From the NCBI GenBank assembly GCA_950295325.1, contig OX485803.1:41309554-41369553 (forward strand): 60,000 nucleotides of DNA, written 5' to 3'. The DNA comes from Polytrichum commune (lineage: Eukaryota; Streptophyta; Polytrichopsida; Polytrichales; Polytrichaceae). Both the position numbers and the translations under genes were made by a program. This document shows, in pieces, positions 39,076 to 50,469 of this stretch (its first letter is position 1; each line of letters starts with the position of its first letter). Below the pieces are notes generated by a model. The model was given only the letters and a program-made list of their open reading frames with translations, searched no databases and was not told the origin of the DNA.

Positions 39076-40073
39076 AGTCGATGCCCTCATCGACTATACT
39101 CGTAGTCGGCACACCAATTCTCAAGTTGCCATCCTCTATGGTGTGGCATTGTGTTTACCTTAGGGCGCGACCCCCACAATGCATCTTCAAATTTGGCATA
39201 GTCCCAAAGGTGTCGTTCCTAGGTGGTCCATTAGCGACCTTGGATCTCTCATCCAAGAACCTAACCTATACTAGACCCACCTACTTTGGGATTCACTTGG
39301 GTTGCCCCTCCTTTGGGGCCTCCCCCCCCGTTAGGCTCCACTAGCCTAACGTGACACATCTAGGCGAGACCTCAACGCTTCCACTAAGTTGTCTCGGTTG
39401 CAACTCCGAGATGGCTTTCCATTGTTAAGCCACGCCTCGATCGCACGGGGGTGATGCCAAGTCCCGCCCGACTCGGTTCCCACTTTGCTCTTTCGAGACA
39501 TGGGTTCATGACTCCCATGCGCCAACTCTCGTTAGCTCGCGGGTAGCACTTTTATGAGCACGCGCCATCACCTTGTCCCCGCCCGGACAAGCCCACAACT
39601 AAGAAGTTTCTTGGTTTTATCCAAGGCTCCTCCAAGCCATGGCCCCCAATTACTCGGCTTACCCAACCTAGTTTGGCATATCTATTCCCCCTCTTCCATT
39701 AACCAAGCACAAGTACAAGACTAGGACCTCATCTCATACTTTTCTCTTTGCACCACTAAAGTTTGGACTTTATTCCCTCAAGCCAAAGAACAAGTTAATG
39801 TTGTGGAGCAATTAGCCTCGAAGCTAAGTGTGCTACTAGCGTCTCTCCCCCACTAAAGGAGATTGATGTCCTCATCAATGCCTACGCTTCATTTTATTGG
39901 AATGTCTAGCCTTAATTTCTTCAAAGTGCTTTACCAATTCTTTGCCGTTCATCATGTCTCTTGCCGCTACCCAAACGGCTTCTTTCTCATGGTATCCTCA
40001 CCATTTCACCAAGTACTTCTTTGTTCATTTTCTTTCTTTTTCACTTGGGCTTCCTACACTTGAGGATGCCCTC

Positions 40074-41060
40074 CTACCTCATGTTCCAAATGACATCCAC
40101 AAGGTCGGGAGGTGGCCTAATCACTTGCTTGTAATTGGGCCACAAGGTGTCGTCCTTAAATGGCTTTAGGAATGAGACATGAAATGTCGGATGCACTTTG
40201 ATCTCGGGCGGTAATTCCAACTTATACATGTCCTTGAACACTTGTTCCACAATGGGAAATGAAGCTCCAATTTTGGACATGACCTTTGGAGTGAGGCCTT
40301 CCGGCTAAGTGAAGTTGTTCACATTCAACAACATCTTTTGGCCCACCTCATTCTCCACTTCGCGTCTTCCGGCATTGACTTGCACTTCGTAGCACATTCG
40401 GGCTTTCTCCACCAACAACTTGGTCATCTCCAAGACTTGTTTACATTCTTGGCCAAGTCCTCACCATCTTGGTTGAACTCTAGTGTTGAATGTGCCCCCT
40501 CGAGAGCTAGGTTAATAGGTTGGAGCGCATCCACTCCATAAGCCACCACGAAAGACCACCCCTTGGTAGCCAAGTGCGTGGCTACATTGCAATTACACTC
40601 CGCTCGACCCACATAGTCCGCCCAATCTCCTTGGTCCGCCCCCACCAAGTTCCTCAAGTATTGCTTCAAGACTCCATTCACACGCTCCGTTTTCCCATCC
40701 ATTTGGGAATGCAAGGCCGTGCTAAACCTTAGTTTCCTTCCGACCTCCTTAGAGAAATGCATTGAAAATGCACTTGTGAACTTTGGATCTTGATCCCACA
40801 CAATCACTCTTGGCAACCCGTGGTGCCTCAACCATCCTTTGAGAAAAGGCTATGCGGTCTTCAACGCGGTGGCGGCTCCCACAATCGGCACCATGTGTGC
40901 CAACTTGGCAAACCGCTCTACCATCAACAAGATGGCATCATACCCATGTGACTCTGGCAAACTTGTGATCAAGTCCATGCACATACTATGCCATGGCGCC
41001 GACGGGATAGGCAACTGTTGCAAGAAACCGCCTTGCTTTTGGTAAGAAGCTCGGTTCATT
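40074..41060 (-). pseudogene. Integrase of the 38-45 kb element (degraded)
   Basis: Upstream part 41059-40850 has MCMDLITSLP (first catalytic Asp) and the YDAILLMVERFAKLAHMVP block. 40831-40424 has VIVWDQDPKFTS (second Asp) and HSQMDGKTERVNGVL (catalytic Glu), the DDE core of Ty3/gypsy integrase. 40280-40074 has the C-terminal HPTFHVSFLKPF motif. Frame changes separate the pieces, so the gene is not functional as read. It would join element DNA to the target. Confidence 0.85.
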
Positions 41061-41556
41061 TGAACCTTGATTCAAGCCTTCACAAAGTGGGCTATATCTT
41101 CCTTTATGCACCGCCAATGGTACCTCCATGACACCATTCTATGGCGGTTTTTTTTTTCTTTCTCCTCTATGGCCGGCAATAGGACTATCATATTCCTCCT
41201 TCAAAACGGATAGCCTCAACTTGCCTTGTGGCACATACACCCAACTTTGCTTGCACGTGAACAATCCGTCCACCAACTTAACCTCTTTGAGCACCTTGCT
41301 CTTGCGAAGCTCACCTAAAAGTTTTTGTGCTTTGGGGTAATTAATTTACCCCTCCCGTATCTTGCATCACAAGTTTCCTTCGCCGGCACACATTAGTCAC
41401 AACTTTTGGATGGTTCTCATTGCTTGGAACTCTTCCGGTCTACTTCGCGCATCCGGCACCACATTTCCACGGTCCGGTTTGTGGATTAGATCCACATTCA
41501 TAAGCGCCAAGCTATCATGCCAACGCAATGACTTGGCGCTCACTTGCGCTTGAATG

Positions 41557-42570
41557 TCAAAATTCTTTTAGGACACATTGTCCTTGTAGACCTTTACTTT
41601 GTGCGACCCCAACTAGTGTCGCCACATCTTCAAGCAATGCACTACCGCAAAGAAGTTCTTTGTCATGAGTTGGTTGTCTTCTTTGACAATCATCGAGCTT
41701 CATGCTCGCATATGCAATGGCCATCCATCTTACACATAATCCACCATTGGCAAAGTCACTCCCCCCCGTATGCACCTCAAAAGGTTTGTCAAGCTTCGCG
41801 AACTTGAGCACGGGCGTCTAAGAACACTTGCTCTCAAGCTCACCAAAGACTTGGTGGCAAGGCTCATCCCACTCTTGGGATAGCCATTTCTTCCACAAGT
41901 CGGATGAGGTCGGATAACCATCAAGCTTAACGCTCTCATATGCAATGGCCATCCATCTTACGTTAACCATCCGCCAATGGCAAAGTCACTCGCCCCCCCC
42001 GTATGCACCTCAAAAGGTTTGTCAAGCTCCGCGAACTTGAACACGGGTGGCAAAGACAACTTTGTATTAAGCTCCCCAAAGACTTTGGGGCAAGGGTCAT
42101 CCCACTCTTGAGATAGCCATTTCTTTTACAAGTCGCACAAGATTTGACAACCTTTAAGCTTAATGCTCCCATATGCAATGGGCATCCATCTTGGATCAAC
42201 ATCCGCCAATGGTAAAGTCACTCGCCCCCGTATGCACCTCAAAAGGTTTGTCAAATTTCGCAAACTTGAGCACGGGTGGCGAAGAGAACTTGGTCTTAAG
42301 CTTCTTAAAGACTTGGTGGCAAGGCTCATGCCACTTTTGGGATAGCCATTTCTTGCATAAGTTGGACAAGGTCGGACAACCATCGAGCTTCATGCTCTTA
42401 TATGCGATGGCCATCCATTTTGCCTCAACATCCGCCAATGCTAAAGTCACTCGCCCCCGTATGCACCTCAAAAGATTTGTCAAAGTCCACGAACTTAAGC
42501 ACGGGCGGTGAAGAGAACTTGTTTTTGAGCCCCCCAAAGGCTTGGTGATAAGGCTCATCCCACTCTTGGG
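41557..42570 (-). repeat. Fourfold tandem duplication of the RNase H start
   Basis: Copies are spaced by 228-233 bp, marked by ATGCAATGG-type words at 41712, 41940, 42173 and 42402 (the last ATGCGATGG). Each encodes on the minus strand the same block (PVLKFAKFDKPFEVHTG.SDF, the start of the Ty3 RNase H domain) plus the preceding link. The copies differ by substitutions, so they are not an assembly echo of one sequence. Confidence 0.85.
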
Positions 42571-43300
42571 ATAGCCATTTTCCTCAATAAGTTGAATAAG
42601 GTCCTAGCAACCTTAGAAAACTCTCGAATGAAGTTGTGGTACTAATTGGCTAGGCCAACAAATAACCTAAGCCATTTTTGAATCAAGGGCCAATTTTCCT
42701 TTTGGATTGCCTTGACATTCTTCATGTTCGTCCACCAACTTCCTTTGTCACCACGTACCTCAAGAACTCAATCTCTTGTTGAGCAAAGTTATTTTTCACT
42801 CCTTGGCGGTAATTTTTTTGGGCAACACATTGGTGAATACATCCTTGTATTTCACCAACATCACACCAATGTTGTTTGGGGGAGGCCCATCTTTCCTAGC
42901 CTCCCCATACGTTCCTTGGAGTTGCTCCAATTGAAACACGACCATTATGTTTTTTTTGTTTTTTTTGTTTTTTTAAATTCGGTCCATTAAGACCAAATTC
43001 AAGTTAGGTCCTCCTACCATAGGAGTCATTGTTAATTTGAACTTCAATTCTTTGCCATTATGACACATCATAATGCACCGCAAGCACACCGGCTTGCACC
43101 TCACATCTATCATGTGAGTTTCAAAGAAGGCGGCCTTCACAATGACATGCATTTCATCTATTTCACATGGTGTGAAATTTTGACAAAAATCCAATGTCCC
43201 ACATTGAAAGGTTACATGCATCGCGGCCTCCTTTGTCTCATGCGGTTTGCCCTTTCCAAACCGCACCTTGGTGGGCTTGCCCGCTCTACCAATCGGCAAG
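42570..43300 (-). pseudogene. Protease-like remnant and core-deleted reverse transcriptase
   Basis: 43299-42973 resembles the retropepsin region of Ty3 elements (IDEMHVIVKAAFFETH, HNGKELKF) but lacks a clear DTG/DSG triad. 42860-42790 reads KYKDVFTNVLPKK, the usual lead-in to RT. The next recognisable block is AQQEIEFLRYVVTKE, near the end of the RT palm, then LIQKWLRLFVGLANY. The ~200 residues between, including the YxDD active site, are absent. Confidence 0.75.
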
Positions 43301-44240
43301 CCCCAACTCCCTTATGAGTTTTGGGCTCAAGAAGACATGGCTTGCCTCTTTGTCAACCCATTAGACGTTTGTCCCATTCATTTGAGCCTCAAGATGTAAA
43401 ATAGTTGGCCTTGGCTTAAGGCTACTAGCCTTGACCACAAAGCCATCGTCTAACATTTGGTCCTCGGCAACACCATGAGTTTGGCTTGGTCCGCAAGGCC
43501 AACTTTTAACACTCCGTCCGTGGTACAAATATGATCTAGCTTGGTACCACCAAACCACCTTCTCACATTTCGTCCACGGCACGAGCTAGCATGATTTGCC
43601 TTGGTATAATGGGTCAAACTACTTGCGCTCATTTCCTTGGGACCAATATTGGCTAAAACCCACTTTGTGGTGATGCGCCGCCCAACTTCTTTTCGGGACC
43701 ATCGGCTTCAATGTTCTTCAAATCTTAAAGATTCCCGATACGTCCTCAAGAAGCTTTGGGGAGTTGAACATGGTATTCACCACCCGCTTTTGAAACCCCA
43801 TCTAAAACGATGTGTTTCTTAGCCAACTAGTCAATCTTAATTGTGCCATTCATTATGGTGGTTAAATCGCACACATAGGCCTAAAAGCCTTGAGTGCCGC
43901 ATTTGCACCCATTCCAACTTCACCACATTCTAAGCAATTTGGATTGGAATTTCAATCCAATATTACCACCGTCCAAGCTTTCGGATGCATTCGGTATTCT
44001 AGCCCCCGAATACTTTTCGAGGTTTGCGGGAGCCCTTTCAAATCACTCCTCCATTTTCCTCAACGAATCCACCCTCATGCCCACCATTGTCATTAGAATC
44101 AATGGTATGGTCACAATCCACTTGCACATGATCCTTGTTCCAATTTGAGCCTCACAACCTTTTAGAAACCCCGGGCTCACCATCATAACCCGCATTTTTT
44201 GATAGCCATGTCTACCTCAAAGTGCTAGCTCAAATATTGG
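43300..44240 (-). other. Gag-region remnant of the 38-45 kb element
   Basis: Between the primer site and the protease remnant. Only short frames are open and no zinc knuckle or gag motif could be recognised; probably decayed gag sequence. Confidence 0.4.
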
Positions 44241-44258
44241 AACCCTGCTCTGATACCA
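44241..44258 (-). promoter_or_regulatory. Primer binding site for initiator tRNA-Met
   Basis: Minus-strand TGGTATCAGAGCAGGGTT, starting 2 bp inside the LTR edge. TGGTATCAGAGC is the standard plant retrotransposon match to the 3' end of initiator tRNA-Met. This fixes the element's orientation. Confidence 0.9.
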
Positions 44259-44260
44259 AG

Positions 44261-45234
44261 TGTCGCAACCCTTGCTAGCCCCCCTTGACAATCTTGCCAA
44301 TTTTCCATTCTAGCAAAGGTTATGAGCGCTAACCCTTCGCATACCGCCATGCTAATGGTTAGCTCCTCTTACCCCGGACCATATAATTCAAAGGAGGGGA
44401 ACCAACCCTCCTACTTTGCTTTCGGGACTCACCCCTTAATCGGTAACCCATTTCTTCGATGTGGACTTCCATCCATGGAAGTCCCATCTTATGTTGATCA
44501 TCGCATTGCCGGAGCAACACTACAACAACCCGAACCATACTAGGCAACTATGGCCTCACAATGGCCAAACCCCATGGAGGCCTTGCCGTTCGGCCTCGGG
44601 TGGGTGAGGCCACACCACCTCACCCATATAAGCCTCTAGGACTTCACGCGGGGCCCCTACCCCACCGTCAACCAACCTCTTGTCTCTCTACCAAGAGTTG
44701 GGGCCAAGTGGACATTTTCCTTTAGCTCCTGGGCCTAGAACCCCCCAGCAGCTTCAGACCATCATAACTTCCTTGTATGATGTCTGATCATAACAACCAA
44801 CCACTCCATCCTCATCTACGCTTCACGTAGATGCCGATGGGCTCCTCGCTTGCCCCATTCGGGCAAGTCTTGAGGAAGTTATGCCTGTTTGAACCTTGGC
44901 AGTCCCGGGAATCACTCCCAGGCACTGCTGTACCAGGGCGCTGTCCCGGGACAGCGCCCCACTCAAATGGCCATAACTCCTAGCTCACACCTCCGATTGA
45001 GGTGTTCTTGAGCATTCTAGAATCACCACGCCATGAGCTACGCATAGCTCATGGCCTTACCCTTGTGCCTCCTAGTCTCCGTGGGTGGGAGGCGTTCCCA
45101 ACGTCCGGGGCCCTCACCCACACTAGGATCACTTGGGCCCTCTCACCAACGGCGCCACAAGTCCCGGGTGTCACTCCGGGGTCCCCCTTGTGCCCATGGT
45201 GTTTCGGGCACTCCTCATGGAGAGGTGCGCGACA
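44261..45234 (-). repeat. 5' LTR of the 38-45 kb retrotransposon
   Basis: 974 bp, nearly identical to the copy at 38084; the visible differences are GTTATGAGC versus GTTACGAGC and ACCGCCATG versus ACCACCATG. Confidence 0.93.
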
Positions 45235-45597
45235 CCCCAGGTGTGCCGAAGGGATCCAGTCCAGATACTCTTGCGGGGGCGACATCTTGGGTTGCCCCAG
45301 CAGACGACCCGGTGTAGCCCCCAGGAATCCCATGGGGTCTGAAGGCAGTCTTGATGGCGGCAGTAACAGCAGAGGAGTGACATCCAACGACTGGATGATC
45401 GCATCAAGGTTAGCTGAGGGGGTGGGCTCGTCATCATCCGTGTCAATTACCGGCGTTCCCCCCTCCGATGGCAAGCTGAAGTCTGTCCTGGGGCCACTCA
45501 TGTCACCCAGGTCCATCATTGACGCCTTTGCCCTGTGACGCTTGTACTCCTTTTCGTCGGTTGCGTCCAGATAGGAATTGACGACCAAGCCAAGCAT
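45235..45597 (-). pseudogene. Middle exon of the composite gene, cut by the retrotransposon
   Basis: Starts after the acceptor TTATGCTACAG at 45597 with MLGLVVNSYLDATDEKEYKR, in phase with the upstream exon (which ends YAAM before GTAAGC). It then has an Asp/Ser/Pro-rich linker (GDMSGPRTDFSLPSEGG, DTDDDEPTPSANLDAII) and reads to IPSAHLG at the LTR junction. The first residues complete a methyltransferase motif-I-like segment begun in the upstream exon. Confidence 0.6.
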
Positions 45598-45820
45598 CTG
45601 TAGCATAAACTAGAACATGTCAGCAAATACGAACGTGCGTTCGTAAAAGTCAACAATCCCAATGACTTCATGTCTAACCTATTATTTCAGGTGCAGACCT
45701 TGGTCTTTACGAACGTGCGTTCGTAAATGTCAAGCTTAGTATGATAACTAGTATTACTAAGACTAATAGACCAATGAACATTACGAACGAACGTTCGTAA
45801 ACAAATGAGAGTGGGCTTAC
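45598..45820 (-). other. Intron with three ACGAACG-NN-CGTTCGT palindromes
   Basis: A 223 bp intron with a GTAAGC donor and TGCTACAG acceptor. Palindromes at 45629-45644, 45709-45724 and 45781-45800 are spaced about 75-80 bp, so they occupy most of the intron. Confidence 0.7.
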
Positions 45821-46663
45821 CATGGCAGCGTACAAAAACTTGCTGCCCCCGTATACGCTGTACACCATCTCTCCATGGGTTGTCAAACTCTGGAGAATGG
45901 ATATGTAGAATTCCAGCCTGAGTTCAACTGCGGGAATGACAGTAAATAACGTCTCCTAGAATAGATCTTTGGGAGGTGGGTGCGGGATATTGTATATCTT
46001 CTTGAATACATTGCTAGCCTTGATAGGGACCCTCCCATCCCTTAGCTGGTTGAAGGTCAGGAAGACGAGGCTGACTGCTCCCACCTGCTTGTTTCCCCTG
46101 GCCTCGTTGATTACAACGATCCCTTCTGTCTTGGCGGGAACATAGGTGCTGTGGTAAATACTGTACTCGAACTTGATGGTCTTCTCGTACAGTTCCAGAA
46201 TTTCCGACAGCCTCTCGTGCTCGACAATCCATAGCCAAACGTGGGGCTCCCTCATGGCAGGAGATTTGTACTCCATGAACTTGGCCATGAATGGGTTGTA
46301 GAATGGCAGGTCCTTTGTCCCGCGGCTCGACGCACCCGGGATGCTCCTGAAATCGATCAGGGCAAATGGGCATCCCCGTCGGTCCTCCCTAACATCCGCC
46401 CTGGTGAAGCTACCATCCCACTTAGAGAATGTGGTCCTCTCCAGGCCGGTGGTGACAGTGCAAAACCTCGCCACTCCTTCGAATGTTGCTGTCCTCTTCC
46501 TCTCCAAATTTTTTTTATAAAGGCCCACCTCCTGGGCATCCGTCTCGGACTTCTTAGTCCGTTTGTTGCCCTTCAGTTTCAAAGATGCGGCGTGCTCCCT
46601 GACCAGACTTCGCATTGAAGGGCCTCTATGTGAGGTAAAGTAGGCAACCCCCTTGGTTTCCAA
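45821..46663 (-). pseudogene. Degenerate N6/N4 DNA methyltransferase-like exon with in-frame TAG
   Basis: The frame is open from at least 46663 (no ATG at the edge; the first ATG is near 46616, so an upstream exon or a lost start is likely) to 45821, except for TAG at 45956-45958. Sequence after the TAG continues in the same frame. Blocks in order: FALIDFRSIPG where the DPPY/DPPW motif would lie; VWLWIVEHERLSEILELYEK; FEYSIYHSTYVPAKTEG; VFKKIYNIPHPPPKDLF, like the 'wxIP..HP..KP..L' segment; and after the stop a helix and GEMVYSVYGGSKFLYAAM, in the place of the DPFAGSGTT SAM-binding motif. The order (motif IV before motif I) fits the beta-class adenine/N4-cytosine methylases. Catalytic and glycine-rich residues are replaced, so activity is doubtful. 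The homology is inferred from fold-pattern memory, not a search. Confidence 0.45.
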
Positions 46664-49600
46664 GCCAAAGGGTTGAGTCGTGCTTACTTTTTGTTCACAA
46701 ATACATTTTATAAGATTCGAAAGTCTTTTTGAGAGAAAAGATATTAGTTAGCCTCTTAAGTATCCGATTAGTCCAACTTAAGCTTAGTTACCTTGGAATA
46801 GGCAACCTAGACCCTTTTAATGTAGCTAAACTACTAAAAATCAATGCAAAGAATACCAAATGCTAATAAAACTTCTAACTAATCAAAAAGGAATATGAAG
46901 AAAGAAGAAATATATGAGCTGCCTCACGGAAACCCTCATAACTTTTGGACAGAGTTTTAGTTTTATGCAAGATTAGGATGCAAGGATAGATAACTTCAAG
47001 TCCTACCTAGAAATATAAAACTTGTAGAAAATGGCCCAGCTAACCGGGGTGAAGCTTCAAAGTCAGCAGTGCTACATCAGGAGCTGTCTCACGGAAACAC
47101 TTATAACTTCTAGACAGAATTTTAGATGTGCATGAAACTAATTTTGTTGGAAAGACAATTTTATTATCTATCTATGCATATAAAATAAATTGAAATCAGA
47201 TTTATTGGTAAGACGTGGCAAGCCTCTAAAGTACGCTGTCCTATATGATTCAAGTTGCTAACTAATTTTCATTCTATATAAACTAAGGTTGCTTCACTAA
47301 CAAGTAAAGAAGAGGTGAGGAATGTGAATGTCATACAAAGAGGAAAATACTAATAAAACTATAAGAGAATATTTTATTTGAAAGATAGAAACACTTACTC
47401 CTTCTCAAGGAGTACAACCACTCCCCCTACTAACTACTAACTACTAACTACTAATAGAAGTCGGGGACACCTAAGTTGGCGAGATAGATACTAAGCGTCG
47501 AGAAGGTTGAGGCTCTAAGGGCCCGAGACCGATGAAGTGGAATAGTGGTAATGCTTGATGGAGTTTCGACGCCTCTTAAATAGGTGGTCGAGGTAGACAC
47601 TCCGTGGTATTCCGTCTTGCCACGTCTACCCTCGCATTGGATCCGTTTAGGCTTTGTTGATCTTTCGCATTGGATCCGCTTAGATCCATTTTGACTTAGT
47701 AGTGCCCAAAAACACTTGTCAACTTGGATCTTCTCTCGTCGAAGCGAATCGGCTTGGTGTGATACTGATCTTTTTTATGTTGTTAGGGTGAACCAATATT
47801 TCAGTGAGAAACAAGCTAATTTTAGTCTTTATAAGTTGAAACCAGTAAGTGTGAAGAGGGCTATAGGCTGGCAGTTCAGAAAGTAACTGCCGAGGACCAT
47901 AGTCTGAGGGTAGGAGGTTGCAGGGAAGGACATAGACGATGGTCTGTGGAGAGGAGACTCTCTCTTTTTTCTTTTGTCTTTTGGCGAAATATCAGTTTTT
48001 TGGGAGAACTGGAAGTAGACAGAGTGGCTGTGAGAGCCGAGGGAGAGAGAGAGATAGATATCTGATATGGTTTAAATCTCTCTGACATTTTTACCTCAAT
48101 ACTTTATGCTTGTGCCTGCTTTTGTTGGAAGTTTAATGTTGTCTGTAGTCATTCCAGGGGATTTGGACTAGGTTACTTGAACATCAAATTTCACTGTACA
48201 CTCGATTCTATATAAGCACCTCTATGTAAGGCAATATTATCAGGAAGGATGATGGTCTGTTATTGCAGTCGAATTCCAGAGTCGTATATCCAGTCTATTG
48301 TCTGATGAAAGGGGGTGTGTATTTGATCTGTACCAACATTGATGTATGAGGCAGAGCTTGATCAATAGAAGTCATTATGTTAAGAATGGGAGCAAATCTT
48401 ATAATCTGATCTTATTATCTCGGGGTTGTGAATGATTGAGATAAGTAATTCGTGCAGTGATAGAAATCTGTAATTGTTGGCCCTCTGAGGGACTAATAAT
48501 GACCACTGGCGCTTAGACGTGATACTGACAAGAGAGAGAGGATCACTGGTTACATTAAATCACAAACCTATGGTCTGGGTTGTGCAAGGATGATTGAACG
48601 TAAATTAAGACAGTCCCTTGAGAGAAAATTACATTGCGGAATCTTTGCTGCTTTGATTATATTGTCTAGAGTTGTTCATGTTGATGGTGATCGTAAATCT
48701 GGTCGTGTGGTTAACATAAGCTAAACCTGTTGGTGGGTCAGATCAGAGCGCTTTAGAGGCAATTGTCTGCGAGTTATTAAGTAAATGAGAACCAGGGTAT
48801 AACCTCATAATATTTACAGTCTATCACCTTAGGATAAGGGAGGAGGATAAGTTATAGACTGTAGCCATTGAAGGTAATTTCCTAAGATCAGTGGACTATA
48901 CGAGAGTAGATATTAATCTGAAGTAGGGCATTGTCACTACAAGAAGTGGAGTTAGATGGTTGATTCTTAATTCTTTGCATTGTACTAGAAGCATGTACCA
49001 AAAAATTCATGCACAAGTTTAATACAAGTTTTGTATTTCATTTCTGTATTCTTAGATTGACGTCTTGGGCTTGAACGAGACCTTCAACTGAAAGGCTGAA
49101 ATTTGAGCGCCCTTCAAAATGAAACTCATATGAGGGCTTCAATCTTGAACACTGCTTATGGTCCTAAATTGACTCTACACGGTGGCCAAGGCTCACAACT
49201 TCGTGGATGAGAATGACTCCCAGGAGGTGACCTAAGCCAGTCGTAATTTTGACTACAGAAATAAGAGGGGCGTTGTAAATGTTTTAAACCGGATCTATCC
49301 TGTAGGAAGCTTTGCCGTCTACTAAGGTTACGATGAGCAAAGGACGAAAGTGGCTGTGAGGTTGCACATAGTCGATTAAGGGCATAAAAAGGAAAGGCTA
49401 TTGATGTTGGTGTGTGAATGGAGAAGTTGTTCTCTCCTACTCAGACTCTGTTCAAATTACGAGGCTATTGACTGTGAAGGGCTAAGCCGAGCGCTGAAGA
49501 GACCAACCATTGCCATCCCCGTGATATCTGTAAGTCATAACGGTTTATACCAATTTAATATAGGTCATTTAATTTGGAAATCATCGTTGTAATCCTTGAA

Positions 49601-50228
49601 TTATTTCAATTGAATTAGTGATAATAAAACAGATTGTAGAATTATATGCTTTAAGACCTATGTTGTGTGGACCTATTGATTTGAGGGAAACTACTTTGGA
49701 TTACTAGGCCAAGACTTGGTAAGGACTATTGTCAGACTGTATAATTTGACACGGATGGATTAATTCATGAATCTCGACAACCCTGAGGGGATGACTGCAC
49801 CGACCATTTCAAGTTAAATTAAAAGGATTAATCAAATGCCAGTTTATGGACAATATCAAAGTGCCCTCGACTTTGATAAGCAAGACTAAAATGAGTTACT
49901 ATTGCAAGACTATTGACTATGGCTGTGCCTATGATTTTGCACCGCACTTGGTCCAAATAAAATGAACTCACTGCCAGACTATTGACTGGGAATTAGAGTG
50001 AGAAGAGAGACTGTCACTTTTGCATGCACTGCTATGGAGTGATCTTTTAGGTGTTTTTACCCCTGCCCGTAAACTAATTGATACACCTAAATGGAAATGA
50101 AGTGTTATAACCTTGTGTTTTACCTAACAAACCTTGTCTAAGACACCTAGATGATATAAGGATCACCTTTTAAGTCTTCCCTGATTGTTTCCCTGGGTTT
50201 GTTTGTAACCAAAAAACTAACTACATTT
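46664..50228. other. No gene recognised; right part probably the 5' LTR of element A
   Basis: AT-rich sequence upstream of the element A primer site. Retroelement logic requires an LTR ending at about 50225 (..CTAACTACA). Its left end cannot be set because the partner LTR is missing; a TGTGATACTG near 47758 is one candidate start. A 7 bp tandem repeat (CTACTAA, four units) lies at 47427-47455. Confidence 0.5.
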
Positions 50229-50246
50229 TGGCGCCGCTGCCGGGGA
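50229..50246 (+). promoter_or_regulatory. Primer binding site for tRNA-Asp (element A)
   Basis: TGGCGCCGCTGCCGGGGA matches the plant tRNA-Asp 3' end complement (TGGCGCCGTTGCCGGGGA) with one mismatch. It marks the boundary between LTR and internal region. Confidence 0.85.
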
Positions 50247-50469
50247 AGGCTTCGGTCGATTTAAGTCTAGGTAGATAAGTCTGTTAGGAAATACTAATAG
50301 GCTTGGGTTTTTGAATAAGGAATCCAAATTATGTCTTTGGGAAATTCACAAAGTGGAGAAATAAGTTCATCACTATTTCTGGAACTTTGACGCGATCCTA
50401 AAGTAATAACTTGAATTCAAGATTATATCAAAAACCAAATGCCTAGAGTTTTAATCAAATGTCTAATTT

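Larger units (their letters stand above)
38084..45234 (-). mobile_element. Ty3/gypsy LTR retrotransposon, 7,151 bp, defective but recently inserted
   Basis: Two direct LTRs of 974 bp (38084-39057 and 44261-45234) differ at about two positions by eye. Ends are TGTCGC..GCGACA, flanked by the 5-bp duplication CCCCA (38079-38083 and 45235-45239). The coding strand is minus. The primer site, next to the LTR at 44261, matches initiator tRNA-Met; a polypurine tract precedes the other LTR. Order on the minus strand: protease-like remnant, RT with its core deleted, fourfold duplicated RNase H start, integrase, C-terminal region (HPTFHVSFLKPF). Frameshifts and stops are frequent, so it cannot be autonomous. 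It splits the composite gene. Confidence 0.92.
36520..45800. repeat. Dispersed family of ten CpG-rich near-palindromes (ACGAACG-NN-CGTTCGT)
   Basis: Positions: 36520, 36572, 36611, 36658, 36966, 37074, 37441, 45629, 45709, 45781. Arms are constant while the 2 bp centre varies (CG four times, TG twice, CT, AG, AA; the copy at 36572 has a 6 bp centre). The best copy is TTACGAACGCGCGTTCGTAA at 36966-36985. None was noticed elsewhere in the window. Without the retrotransposon, all ten fall within about 2.1 kb. Confidence 0.9.

Noticed and set aside
38825-39344. Open frames of 112-156 codons (and their twins at 45002-45538 and 58192-58464)
   Set aside because: They lie in the LTR sequence and recur only because the LTR does; no domain or splice context.
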